This document shows, one piece after another, positions 1-8,306 of a stretch of DNA of 64,000 bases. The stretch is from the NCBI GenBank assembly GCA_910586255.1, contig CAJUHR010000003.1:62001-126000 (forward strand), in the 5' to 3' direction. A model generated the notes under the pieces. It ran no database searches. It was not told the origin of the DNA and saw only the letters and a list, made by a program, of their open reading frames with translations. Each line of letters opens with the position of its first letter. Position 1 is the first letter of the stretch. Source of the stretch: an uncultured Lachnospiraceae bacterium (GTDB lineage Bacteria > Bacillota > Clostridia > Lachnospirales > Lachnospiraceae). Both the position numbers and the translations under genes were made by a program.

Positions 1-1202
1 ATGCCCTGACCGGGCGCGTGGTGAATGCACTGGGACAGCCCATTGACGGCAAGGGTCCGGTGGAGACCGACCAGTTCCGCCGTATTGAGCGTGTGGCTCA
101 CGGCGTTATCGAGAGAAAATCCGTGGATACTCCTCTTCAGACTGGTATCAAGGCGATCGATGCCATGATTCCTATCGGAAGAGGCCAGCGTGAGCTGATC
201 ATCGGCGACCGCCAGACCGGTAAGACGGCTATTGCCATTGACACTATCATCAATCAGAAGGGCCAGGGGGTTCACTGCATCTATGTGGCCATCGGCCAGA
301 AGGCTTCCACGGTTGCCAATATTGTGAGAACCTTAGAGGAATTCGGCGCCATGGATTATACCACCATTGTGGTTTCCACAGCCTCTGACTTGGCTCCTCT
401 GCAGTTTATCGCGCCCTATTCCGGCTGTGCAATCGGTGAGGAGTGGATGGAGCGGGGAGAGGATGTGCTGGTGGTCTATGATGATCTGACCAAGCACGCG
501 GCAGCTTACCGTACACTGTCTCTGCTGCTTAAGAGACCGCCGGGCCGTGAGGCTTATCCGGGTGACGTTTTCTATCTGCATTCCCGTCTGCTGGAGCGGG
601 CATCCCGTCTGTCTGAGGACTTAGGCGGCGGTTCCCTGACGGCTCTGCCGATTATTGAGACTCAGGCCGGCGATGTATCGGCCTATATTCCGACCAACGT
701 GATTTCCATTACCGATGGCCAGATTTATCTGGAGACCGAGATGTTTAATTCCGGCTTCCGCCCCGCCATCAATGCCGGTCTGTCCGTGTCCCGTGTGGGT
801 GGCGCGGCTCAGATTAAGGCCATTAAGAAGATTGCGGCTCCCATTCGTGTGGAGCTGGCCCAGTTCCGGGAGCTGGCATCCTTTGCCCAGTTCGGTTCGG
901 ACCTGGATGCAGCCACCAAGGAGCAGCTGGCTCAGGGCGAAAGGATTCGGGAGATGTTAAAACAGCCTCAGTACCAGCCAATGCCTGTGGAGTATCAGGT
1001 TATGATCATCTACGCGGCTACCAGGAAATATCTGCTGGATATTCCGGTGGCGGATGTTCTGACATTTGAGAAGGAACTGTTTAAGTATGTTGATACCAAA
1101 TATCCGGAGATTCCGTCCTCCATTCGGGAGACAAAGCAGCTGTCGGAGGAGACGGAGAAGCTTCTGGTGAAGGCAATCGAGGAGTGCAAGGCACAGCGGT
1201 AG
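1..1202 (+). CDS. atpA: ATP synthase F1 subunit alpha (5' end outside window)
   Basis: This is the alpha subunit of the F1 catalytic head, which binds nucleotide at the non-catalytic sites. The reading frame is open from base 3, so the true start lies upstream of the window; about 400 of the usual 500 residues are present. The Walker A motif GDRQTGKT is encoded near bases 203-226, and the family sequence ALTGRVVNALGQPIDGKG opens the visible part. atpG follows after a 19-base gap carrying an AGGACGGGAGGA-like ribosome site, which is the usual alpha-gamma-beta-epsilon order. The upstream a, c, b and delta genes should lie just outside. Confidence 0.97.
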   Translation, partial: ALTGRVVNALGQPIDGKGPVETDQFRRIERVAHGVIERKSVDTPLQTGIKAIDAMIPIGRGQRELIIGDRQTGKTAIAIDTIINQKGQGVHCIYVAIGQKASTVANIVRTLEEFGAMDYTTIVVSTASDLAPLQFIAPYSGCAIGEEWMERGEDVLVVYDDLTKHAAAYRTLSLLLKRPPGREAYPGDVFYLHSRLLERASRLSEDLGGGSLTALPIIETQAGDVSAYIPTNVISITDGQIYLETEMFNSGFRPAINAGLSVSRVGGAAQIKAIKKIAAPIRVELAQFRELASFAQFGSDLDAATKEQLAQGERIREMLKQPQYQPMPVEYQVMIIYAATRKYLLDIPVADVLTFEKELFKYVDTKYPEIPSSIRETKQLSEETEKLLVKAIEECKAQR

Positions 1203-1221
1203 GACGGGAGGAACATAAAGC

Positions 1222-2091
1222 ATGGCATCCATGAGAGATATTAAGCGCAGAAGAGCCAGTATCCAGAGCACGGGCCAGATTACCAAGGCCATGAAGCTGG
1301 TGTCCACGGTGAAGCTGCAGAGATCCAGAACAAAAGCTGAAAGTTCCAAACCCTATTTTAACCGGATGTATGAAACCATTGCCTCCATGCTGGAGAGATC
1401 CGGCGCCATGGATCACAAGTATCTGAAGGCCGGGACCGAGGGGAAGAAGGCAGTGATTGCCATTACCTCCAACCGGGGCTTAGCAGGCGGCTACAACAAT
1501 AATATTGTGAAGCTGATTATGGCAGAGCCCGCTCTTAAGACAATGGATACGAGGATCTACGCCATTGGCCGCAAGGGCCGGGACGGCTTGGCAAGAAAGG
1601 GCTATGATATTGCGGCTGATTATTCGGAGGTCATCAATGAGCCGCTGTATCAGGATGCGGCGGATCTGACCAGAGAGCTTTTAGATGCCTTTGAGCGGGG
1701 AGAGGTCAGCGAGATTTATCTGGCATACACGTCCTTTAAAAATACGGTGGTTCATATTCCCAAGCTGGTGAAGCTGCTTCCTATTGACCGGGAGGAGGTT
1801 GCCGCGGGGACAGAGGAAGAGCCGAAGGCCCGGGCGCTGATGAACTATGAGCCCAATGCGGAGGAAGTGCTGGATCAGATTATTCCCAAGTATATGAGCA
1901 GCCTGATTTACGGCGCTTTGCTGGAGGCAGTGGCCAGTGAGAACGGCGCCCGTATGAACGCCATGGATTCGGCAACCAACAATGCCGAGGAGATGCTTGG
2001 CAAGCTGGAGATTCAGTTCAACCGGGCCCGCCAGGGTTCGATCACTCAGGAGCTGACGGAAATTATCGCCGGAGCTAATGCCATTAACTAG
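1222..2091 (+). CDS. atpG: ATP synthase F1 subunit gamma
   Basis: This is the central rotor stalk of F1. At 289 residues it has the normal family length. The N-terminus (MASMRDIKRRRASIQSTGQI) is the conserved gamma helix that sits inside the alpha/beta ring, and the C-terminus carries the matching conserved helix with NNAEEM and RQGSITQEL. It is co-directional with atpA. The ATG follows a GGGAGGA ribosome site. A 133-base gap with a perfect stem-loop separates it from atpD, whereas the other atp junctions in the window are tight. Confidence 0.97.
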   Translation: MASMRDIKRRRASIQSTGQITKAMKLVSTVKLQRSRTKAESSKPYFNRMYETIASMLERSGAMDHKYLKAGTEGKKAVIAITSNRGLAGGYNNNIVKLIMAEPALKTMDTRIYAIGRKGRDGLARKGYDIAADYSEVINEPLYQDAADLTRELLDAFERGEVSEIYLAYTSFKNTVVHIPKLVKLLPIDREEVAAGTEEEPKARALMNYEPNAEEVLDQIIPKYMSSLIYGALLEAVASENGARMNAMDSATNNAEEMLGKLEIQFNRARQGSITQELTEIIAGANAIN

Positions 2092-2154
2092 TATGAGCTT
2101 ATCAATGTGCTAGTGTAAGAGGCATACACACCGGACAGGGCAAGGAAAAGTTTG

Positions 2155-2181
2155 CAGCAGCTCAGGCTGTCTGAGCTGCTG
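2155..2181 (+). promoter_or_regulatory. perfect stem-loop between atpG and atpD
   Basis: CAGCAGCTCAG (2155-2165) is followed by a five-base loop and its exact complement CTGAGCTGCTG (2171-2181). No run of T directly follows, only a weak TTTT at 2188-2191. It is therefore more likely an mRNA processing or stability element than a strong terminator. Its position would let it adjust the amount of beta and epsilon relative to gamma (inference). Confidence 0.6.
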
Positions 2182-2224
2182 TGGGAGTTTTGGATAGAGA
2201 AAAGAATATTTAAGGAGAAACAAG

Positions 2225-3616
2225 ATGGCAGAACAAAATATTGGCAAAATCACACAGATCATCAGTGCGGTTATCGACATCAAGTTCTCCCAGGGCAAGA
2301 TTCCGGAAATCAACGAGGCCATTGAGATTCCGCTGGATGACGGCGGCAGACTGGTGGTGGAGGTGGCCCAGGATCTTGGTGACGATACGGTAAAATGTAT
2401 CGCCATGGGAAGTACCGATGGCTTGAGGCGCGGCATGGACGCGATTGCGACCGGAGCGCCGATCACCGTGCCGGTGGGAGAGAATACGCTGGGACGTATT
2501 TTCAACGTGCTGGGAGAGCCCATTGACAATAAGGAGAAGCCGGTGGTGGAGAAGTATTTCCCGATCCACAGGAAGGCTCCCACCTTCGAGGAGCAGTCCA
2601 CGGAGACGGAGATCTTAGAGACCGGCATTAAGGTGGTTGACCTTCTCTGCCCTTACCAGAAGGGTGGTAAGATCGGTCTGTTCGGCGGCGCCGGTGTGGG
2701 AAAGACGGTGCTGATTCAGGAGCTGATCCGTAATATCGCAACGGAGCACGGCGGATATTCCGTATTCACCGGCGTGGGTGAGCGCACCCGTGAGGGAAAT
2801 GACCTTTACCACGAGATGTCTGATTCAGGGGTTATCAACAAGACGACCATGGTATTCGGACAGATGAATGAGCCGCCGGGCGCGCGTATGCGTGTGGGAC
2901 TGACCGGACTTACCATGGCAGAGTATTTCCGTGATGAAGGCGGAAAGGACGTGCTGCTGTTTATTGACAACATTTTCCGTTTCACCCAGGCAGGCTCCGA
3001 GGTGTCGGCTCTGTTGGGACGTATGCCCTCGGCCGTAGGTTATCAGCCTACCCTTCAGACGGAGATGGGCGCCTTGCAGGAGCGTATCACATCCACCAAG
3101 AAAGGATCCATTACCTCCGTGCAGGCAGTGTATGTGCCGGCCGATGACCTGACTGACCCGGCTCCGGCCAACACCTTTGCCCATCTGGATGCAACCACGG
3201 TTCTCAGCCGTTCCATTGTAGAGCTTGGTATTTATCCGGCTGTGGATCCGTTAGAGTCCACCTCCCGCATTCTGGATCCCCGTATCGTAGGCGAGGAGCA
3301 TTATAAGGTGGCTCGCGGTGTGCAGGAGGTTCTGCAGAAGTATAAGGAGTTGCAGGACATCATTGCCATGCTGGGTATGGACGAGCTGTCTGAGGAAGAT
3401 AAGCTGACTGTGTCCCGGGCAAGGAAGATTCAGAGATTTTTGTCCCAGCCGTTCTTCGTGGCCGGACAGTTTACAGGCATGGAGGGCCGTTATGTGCCGC
3501 TGACCGAGACTATTCAGGGCTTTAAGGAGATTCTGGAAGGAAAGCATGATGAGGTTCCGGAGCAGTACTTCCTGAATGCCGGCGGTATTGAAGATGTACT
3601 TGCCCGCATGAAATAG
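2225..3616 (+). CDS. atpD: ATP synthase F1 subunit beta
   Basis: This is the catalytic subunit of F1, which makes or hydrolyses ATP. At 463 residues it is full length. The P-loop GGAGVGKT lies near residue 155 and is followed by the family sequences GERTREGNDLYHEM and ALLGRMPSAVGYQPTL, and later by the DELSEEDKL region. The ATG at 2225 is preceded by TAAGGAGAAA (2211-2220), an excellent ribosome site. atpC starts 11 bases after the stop, so the two are co-translated. Confidence 0.98.
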   Translation: MAEQNIGKITQIISAVIDIKFSQGKIPEINEAIEIPLDDGGRLVVEVAQDLGDDTVKCIAMGSTDGLRRGMDAIATGAPITVPVGENTLGRIFNVLGEPIDNKEKPVVEKYFPIHRKAPTFEEQSTETEILETGIKVVDLLCPYQKGGKIGLFGGAGVGKTVLIQELIRNIATEHGGYSVFTGVGERTREGNDLYHEMSDSGVINKTTMVFGQMNEPPGARMRVGLTGLTMAEYFRDEGGKDVLLFIDNIFRFTQAGSEVSALLGRMPSAVGYQPTLQTEMGALQERITSTKKGSITSVQAVYVPADDLTDPAPANTFAHLDATTVLSRSIVELGIYPAVDPLESTSRILDPRIVGEEHYKVARGVQEVLQKYKELQDIIAMLGMDELSEEDKLTVSRARKIQRFLSQPFFVAGQFTGMEGRYVPLTETIQGFKEILEGKHDEVPEQYFLNAGGIEDVLARMK

Positions 3617-3627
3617 GGGGGACGTCT

Positions 3628-4026
3628 ATGGCTGAGGTGATGAAACTAAACGTTATCACTCCGGAGAAGCAGTTTTACACAGGGGATGTGACCATGGTGG
3701 AACTGACGACTACGGAGGGAAATATCGGTGTATATCCGAATCATATTCCGCTGACTGCCGTGGTGGCGCCGGGAGTGCTGACGATTCACGAGGAAAGCGG
3801 AAAGAAAGAGGCTTCGCTGATTTCCGGATTTATTACGATTTTGCCGGATACGGTTACGGTTATGGCAGAGATTGCAGAATGGCCCGATGATATTGACTTT
3901 AAGCGGGCTGAGGAGGCCCGGGTCCGGGCAGAGAGGCGTCTTTCCTCTCCTGAGGCGGGAATGGATACCCTGCGTGCGGAGATGGCGTTAAAGCGTGCTC
4001 TGGTAAGATTGGGGCTGAAGCATTAG
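3628..4026 (+). CDS. atpC: ATP synthase F1 subunit epsilon
   Basis: This is the epsilon subunit, part of the rotor foot and an inhibitor of ATP hydrolysis. At 132 residues it has normal length. The N-terminal beta-sandwich opens with KLNVITPEKQFYTGDV and includes EGNIGVYPNHIPL, both family signatures. The C-terminal helical hairpin (EEARVRAERRL, then MALKRALVRL) is present, so the inhibitory element is retained. It ends the atp operon. About 236 bases of non-coding sequence follow, without a convincing T-tailed terminator. Confidence 0.96.
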   Translation: MAEVMKLNVITPEKQFYTGDVTMVELTTTEGNIGVYPNHIPLTAVVAPGVLTIHEESGKKEASLISGFITILPDTVTVMAEIAEWPDDIDFKRAEEARVRAERRLSSPEAGMDTLRAEMALKRALVRLGLKH

Positions 4027-4262
4027 CCGGCCGGATTGTTGTGGAGGATAAGAGATATGGGAAGGCTCCTGGCAGAGGAATATTCTGCCGGGAGTTTTCC
4101 GCTTTTTTGCCGGGAGATGGGAATATTTGGGAAATTTTGGGGAGACGTCCGGCAATGGGAACGTTTGGAAAATTTCAGGGAGATCAGAGGGGATGCCCTG
4201 GTGAAAGGAAACAGGCGGCAGATGCGTCATAGGGAAAGAGAATCTATGGAGATGGTGACGGG

Positions 4263-5324
4263 ATGAACAGGATGACCGATAAGAGATGTATGATCTGGGG
4301 GGCGGGGTTTTTGATGGCGGCTTTGGGACTGCAGCTTTTGGCCAGGAATGTGAGTGGGATGGGGACATGGTACGCCCATCATGTTTATTCGGTAATTGTG
4401 GGGATTGTCGGACGGTTTTTTGGGATTTTTCCGTTTTCAGTGGTGGAGATAGGACTTTATTTGCTTGTTTTTGGCTTCATTGTGTATGGGGCGCGGTTCT
4501 GGAGGGAGCCGGTTCGGGTGGCGTCCAGGGCTGTGCTTCTTGGGGGATTTTTGCTATTTTCCTATACTTGTAACTGCGGGATAAATTATTATGCCACCTC
4601 TTTTTCCCAATATGAGGGGCTGGAGGTGGGAATGTATTCCGGGGATGAGCTGCGGCAGCTGTGTGAATTTTTGGTGGAAAGGGTCAATGAGACGGCTGTG
4701 GGGGAGACCTATAGAGAGAATCCCGGAGAGTGGAGGAGAGAGGGTGTTGGCGCCATGAGAAAGGCAGGGGAAAGCTTTCCTGCCCTTGGGGGATTTTATC
4801 CGGAGCCTAAGGAGGTGACGGTTTCCTGGATTCTTTCGGTGCAGCAGCTCTGCGGAATCTACTCGCCGTTTACCATTGAAGCGAATTTTAACGGGGATAT
4901 GCCGGATTATAATATACCTCATACCTTGTGCCATGAGCTGTCTCACTTGAAAGGGTTTATGAGGGAGGATGAGGCGAATTTTATCGGCTATCTGGCGTGT
5001 GTCGGCTCAAAGCGGCAGGCATTTCGCTACAGCGGCTATCTGACCGGGTGGGTCTATGCGGGAAATGCTCTGGCAGGGGTGGACCGGGAGAGTTACATAG
5101 AGCTGCATGAGAAGCTTTGTGATCAGGCAAAGGAGGACTTAAGGGAGAATAATGCCTTTTGGGATAAGTATGAGGGGAAGGTGGCGGAGGTGTCCAATCA
5201 GATGAATGATGTGTATTTGAAGGTCAATGACCAGAAGGACGGGGTGAAGAGCTATGGGAGGATGGTGGATTTGATGTTGGGGTATTATCAGAAAAATGAA
5301 AGGGATGCCCCCTGTGAACAATAA
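4263..5324 (+). CDS. DUF3810 family membrane protein with zinc-protease-like motif
   Basis: A 353-residue protein with about three hydrophobic segments in the first 110 residues, then an extracytoplasmic domain. Residues 224-228 read HELSH and are followed after seven residues by REDEANFIGYLAC, the hallmark of the DUF3810 family. HExxH plus a downstream Glu is the zinc-binding arrangement of gluzincin peptidases, so a membrane-associated metallopeptidase role is plausible but unproven. The ATG at 4263 has GGAGATGG upstream. It follows the atp operon by 236 bases in which I see no gene. Its stop codon overlaps a perfect inverted repeat at 5323-5353. Confidence 0.8.
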   Translation: MNRMTDKRCMIWGAGFLMAALGLQLLARNVSGMGTWYAHHVYSVIVGIVGRFFGIFPFSVVEIGLYLLVFGFIVYGARFWREPVRVASRAVLLGGFLLFSYTCNCGINYYATSFSQYEGLEVGMYSGDELRQLCEFLVERVNETAVGETYRENPGEWRREGVGAMRKAGESFPALGGFYPEPKEVTVSWILSVQQLCGIYSPFTIEANFNGDMPDYNIPHTLCHELSHLKGFMREDEANFIGYLACVGSKRQAFRYSGYLTGWVYAGNALAGVDRESYIELHEKLCDQAKEDLRENNAFWDKYEGKVAEVSNQMNDVYLKVNDQKDGVKSYGRMVDLMLGYYQKNERDAPCEQ

Positions 5325-5353
5325 CTATTTGTGAGAAAATTCAACAAATAGTT
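5323..5353 (+). promoter_or_regulatory. inverted repeat overlapping the DUF3810 stop, upstream of the next promoter
   Basis: AACTATTTGT (5323-5332) and ACAAATAGTT (5344-5353) are exact complements around an 11-base loop. The repeat begins on the last bases of the upstream stop codon and ends 10 bases before a candidate -35 box. It could be a weak terminator or an operator for the dCTP-deaminase-like gene. There is no T-run, so I favour a regulatory site. Confidence 0.45.
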
Positions 5354-5363
5354 TGTGAAATGC

Positions 5364-5391
5364 TTGAAAAAAATGTGTGATATGATATAAT
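5364..5391 (+). promoter_or_regulatory. candidate sigma-A promoter for the dCTP-deaminase-like gene
   Basis: TTGAAA (5364-5369) and a consensus TATAAT (5386-5391) are separated by 16 bases, in an AT-rich stretch between two genes. The start codon at 5427 lies 35 bases downstream of the -10 box, with AGGTGG between. Confidence 0.7.
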
Positions 5392-5426
5392 AAATACTTA
5401 ATCACAAAGCATAGGTGGTGGGTTAT

Positions 5427-6227
5427 ATGATATTGGTTGACAAAAACATCAAAGATTTGTCAGAGCAGGGGTTCTTGATTTCGAGCGGATATGAATCTAA
5501 ACATATTAACAGTATATCATATGATTTGACACTGGGAGAGTTTTTAAATACGGATAAAGATGCCATAGATATAATTCCAGGGGAATTTTTTATGGTAAAG
5601 ACCATGGAAGAGCTTAATATTCCTACTAATATTACGGGCTATATCGGTGAAAAAAATTCATTGCTACGGCTGGGGCTTAAGGTTGAGGGGCCACAATATC
5701 AGCCAGGCCATAAAACCTATGCATTTTTGCGAGTCCACAATTTATCCCGAAATGTGATTACCCTTCACAAGGGGATGAAAATAGCACAAATTTTTTTTGA
5801 AGAATTGAAGGAAGAACCGTCTATGCCGTATAGCTCTCAGCCGGGGGCATCTTTTCAGAACGAAGACAGCTATCGGGGCTTCGGGACGTATGATACGGAG
5901 TATAAAAGCAATATAAAGTCATTTGAGAATGTGCGGGATGACATTGAAAATATGTCGCATAAGATATATGGAAATGTTTTGACATTGATGGGAGTTCTTG
6001 TAGCAGTGTTTTCGATGCTGTCTATCAATTACCAAGCTTTTACCAATGCGGATCTGAGCCCTAAATATGTGATTGCCATGAATCTTTCACTTACATTTTG
6101 CATTGTGGTAATGCTGGGGATGGTATTGCTGTTGGCAAATCAATGGAAAAATAAAAAATTTTATCTGTTTTATGGTGCCGTAATTGTCGCGTTAGGGGTG
6201 GCTATAGTAGTTTTTTTGTTGCTTTAG
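5427..6227 (+). CDS. dCTP deaminase/dUTPase-fold domain joined to C-terminal membrane helices
   Basis: 266 residues from the ATG at 5427, chosen because AGGTGG (5413-5418) sits 8 bases upstream; a GTG at 5415 is the alternative. Residues 1-150 resemble the trimeric dCTP deaminase/dUTPase fold: SISYDLTLG (29-37), NSLLRLGL (77-84) and a late SYRGFGTYD motif like the C-terminal nucleotide-closing segment. In dCTP deaminases the catalytic Glu lies in an LEFYN-type strand; here that strand reads FLRVHN (100-105), so the Glu is replaced. After a short helical linker (about 155-178) come three hydrophobic segments that fill the C-terminus. A nucleotide-sensing or nucleotide-binding membrane protein is more likely than an active deaminase (inference). 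It stands alone between a promoter and a terminator. Confidence 0.7.
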   Translation: MILVDKNIKDLSEQGFLISSGYESKHINSISYDLTLGEFLNTDKDAIDIIPGEFFMVKTMEELNIPTNITGYIGEKNSLLRLGLKVEGPQYQPGHKTYAFLRVHNLSRNVITLHKGMKIAQIFFEELKEEPSMPYSSQPGASFQNEDSYRGFGTYDTEYKSNIKSFENVRDDIENMSHKIYGNVLTLMGVLVAVFSMLSINYQAFTNADLSPKYVIAMNLSLTFCIVVMLGMVLLLANQWKNKKFYLFYGAVIVALGVAIVVFLLL

Positions 6228-6237
6228 AGTAAGGAAA

Positions 6238-6262
6238 GGGGAGAGCCAGGGCTCTCCTTTTT
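6238..6262 (+). terminator. intrinsic terminator after the dCTP-deaminase-like gene
   Basis: GGAGAGCC (6240-6247) pairs with GGCTCTCC (6250-6257) and is followed by TTTTT, 12 bases after the stop codon at 6227. Confidence 0.8.
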
Positions 6263-6455
6263 ATGTATGTGCAGGCCTGCAAAAGAAGGTTTGCAGCTAA
6301 AGCAGTAGCGGGCCGCGCGGCGGGGAGAGAATAAGCCACCTCTGCTGGATTTGCGAAGCCTGGAAAATTCTAGAATATTTGTAATAAAAAAGTAAGGCAC
6401 AAACCGACATTTTATGCTACACTTATCAATAGAATATCATGAGGAGGAAACCATC

Positions 6456-7160
6456 ATGGCGGAGACCAGTATTTTGATTGTGGATGACGAACAGGAGATT
6501 GCGGATCTGGTGGAGATATACCTGGTCAGTGACGGATATAGGGTATTTAAGGCAGGCAGTGCCCAGGAGGGGCTGGATATTCTGGAGAAGGAGGATATTC
6601 ATCTGGTGCTGCTGGACATTATGATGCCGGGAATGACCGGGCTGGAAATGTGCAAGAAGATCCGGGAGACCAACAATATTCCCATCATCATGATCAGCGC
6701 CAAGTCCACGGATTTAGACAAGATCCTGGGTTTGGGAACCGGGGCGGATGACTATGTGGCAAAGCCCTTCAATCCTTTGGAGGTGTCGGCCCGGGTCAAG
6801 TCCCAGCTTCGGCGCTACACTCAGTTAAACCCCAACAGCAATGTCCATGAGAATGTAAAAAATGAGATCAGTATCCGGGGACTGACTATCAACAAGGACA
6901 ATCACAAGGTTACGGTTTACGATGAGGAGGTAAAGCTTACGCCCATTGAGTTTGATATCCTGTACCTTTTGGCGTCCAATCCGGGGAAGGTGTTCAGCAC
7001 GGATGAGATTTTTGAGAAGGTCTGGAACGAGAAGGTATATGAGGCAAACAATACGGTTATGGTACATATCCGCCGCCTGCGGGGCAAGATGAAGGAGGAT
7101 GAGCGGCAGGACAAGATCATCACTACCGTTTGGGGGGTAGGATACAAAATTGAAAAGTAG
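6456..7160 (+). CDS. VanR-like OmpR/PhoB-family response regulator
   Basis: A DNA-binding response regulator of 234 residues. The receiver domain (about 5-118) has the acidic pair D10-D11, the phosphate-accepting Asp54 in LLDIMMPG, and the conserved Lys in DDYVAKPF. The winged-helix domain (about 140-232) ends in IITTVWGVGYKIEK, typical of the OmpR class. The ATG at 6456 is chosen because GAGGAGG lies at 6441-6447; an in-frame ATG at 6414 has no comparable ribosome site. It is most like VanR-type regulators, but no vanHAX-type resistance genes are present. It overlaps the next gene, its cognate kinase, and probably controls the transporter genes that follow. Confidence 0.9.
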   Translation: MAETSILIVDDEQEIADLVEIYLVSDGYRVFKAGSAQEGLDILEKEDIHLVLLDIMMPGMTGLEMCKKIRETNNIPIIMISAKSTDLDKILGLGTGADDYVAKPFNPLEVSARVKSQLRRYTQLNPNSNVHENVKNEISIRGLTINKDNHKVTVYDEEVKLTPIEFDILYLLASNPGKVFSTDEIFEKVWNEKVYEANNTVMVHIRRLRGKMKEDERQDKIITTVWGVGYKIEK

Positions 7161-8289
7161 AAAGACCGATATGCGGTATCATTTCCGGACCCGTGTTATT
7201 GTCAATATTCTCTACAGCGCTCTGGTGGCATGTCTGGTGGAGGTATTTCTGGTGACGAATCTCGATATGGTAGCCAGATATGCCAAGGAGGCCCAGTGGA
7301 ACAATGCGCTGATGGGGATGATCTATGAATCGGATCTGGTGATTGTCATCGGATATGTGCTTTTGGGCATTATGATTTTTTCCATGACCTTTCTTCTCTT
7401 GCAGGAGCGGTCAGCCGTGTATATCGGCCGGATATCTGATGCGATCCGGAATATTTCGGAGGGAGATTTGAATACGGCTGTAGAGGTGGAGGGAGATGAC
7501 GAGTTTTCCTCCATGGCTGCCAATCTGAATAAGATGGTGGAGGATATCCGCCAGCTGATGGACAAGGAGCGGGAGGCAGAGCGGACCAAGAATGAGCTGA
7601 TAACCAATGTGGCCCATGATCTTCGGACCCCGCTGACCTCCATCATCGGATATCTTGAGCTTTTGTCCAGCAAGTCCTCTCCCCTTCCTCCGGAGCTTCA
7701 CAAAAAGTATATTGATATCGCCTACAGCAAGTCTAAGAGACTGGAAAAGCTGATTGAGGATCTGTTTGGTTTTACCAAGCTGAATTATGGAAAAATATCC
7801 ATGCGGGTGTCCAAGGTGGATATTGTCAAGCTGTTAGGGCAGCTTTTAGAAGAATCTTACCCCAACTTTTCCAGCAAAAATCTGTCCTATGAGCTCCAGA
7901 GCAATGTACCGGCCAAGGTGATTACGGCTGACGGGAACCTTTTGGCCCGTCTGTTTGATAATCTGATCAACAATGCCATCAAGTACGGCGCGGAGGGAAA
8001 GCGGATTCTTGTAAAGGTGCATGCCCGGGAGGAGACCGTGCAGGTTTCCGTGACCAATTACGGGTATGTGATTCCGGAGGAGGAGCTGCCGCTGATTTTT
8101 GAGAAATTTTATCGGGTTGAACAGTCCCGGTCCACCCATACAGGAGGAACCGGGCTGGGTCTGGCTATTGTGAAGAACATTGTGGACATGCATGGCGGGG
8201 ATATCTCCGTGAAAAGCGACTTGGACGGAACCGTTTTCACGGTGGTTTTGCAGGTGGATTTTGATATTGAAAAGGAAAATTTCGGGTAA
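7150..8289 (+). CDS. VanS-like sensor histidine kinase
   Basis: A membrane histidine kinase of 379 residues. Two transmembrane helices (about 16-36 and 62-84) flank a very short external loop, followed by a HAMP linker, a dimerisation/phosphoacceptor helix with His156 in NVAHDLRTPLTS, and a HATPase domain with NLINNAIKYG and a GTGLGLAIVKNIV lid. The short loop suggests sensing within the membrane or through a partner. The TTG start at 7150 overlaps the regulator by 11 bases and has GGGGGGTAGG 8 bases upstream; an in-frame ATG lies at 7171. The large exported protein begins 18 bases after its stop. Confidence 0.9.
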   Translation: MKSRKTDMRYHFRTRVIVNILYSALVACLVEVFLVTNLDMVARYAKEAQWNNALMGMIYESDLVIVIGYVLLGIMIFSMTFLLLQERSAVYIGRISDAIRNISEGDLNTAVEVEGDDEFSSMAANLNKMVEDIRQLMDKEREAERTKNELITNVAHDLRTPLTSIIGYLELLSSKSSPLPPELHKKYIDIAYSKSKRLEKLIEDLFGFTKLNYGKISMRVSKVDIVKLLGQLLEESYPNFSSKNLSYELQSNVPAKVITADGNLLARLFDNLINNAIKYGAEGKRILVKVHAREETVQVSVTNYGYVIPEEELPLIFEKFYRVEQSRSTHTGGTGLGLAIVKNIVDMHGGDISVKSDLDGTVFTVVLQVDFDIEKENFG

Positions 8290-8306
8290 GGCTGGAGAGA
8301 GTGTAC

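Noticed and set aside
4036..4266. 76-codon frame after atpC
   Set aside because: No family resemblance, unusual composition (Trp/Arg/Gly/Met-rich), and competing frames of similar size in the same gap.
6456..8289. Vancomycin resistance locus
   Set aside because: VanR- and VanS-like proteins are common in clostridia, and no vanH, ligase or vanX gene is present.
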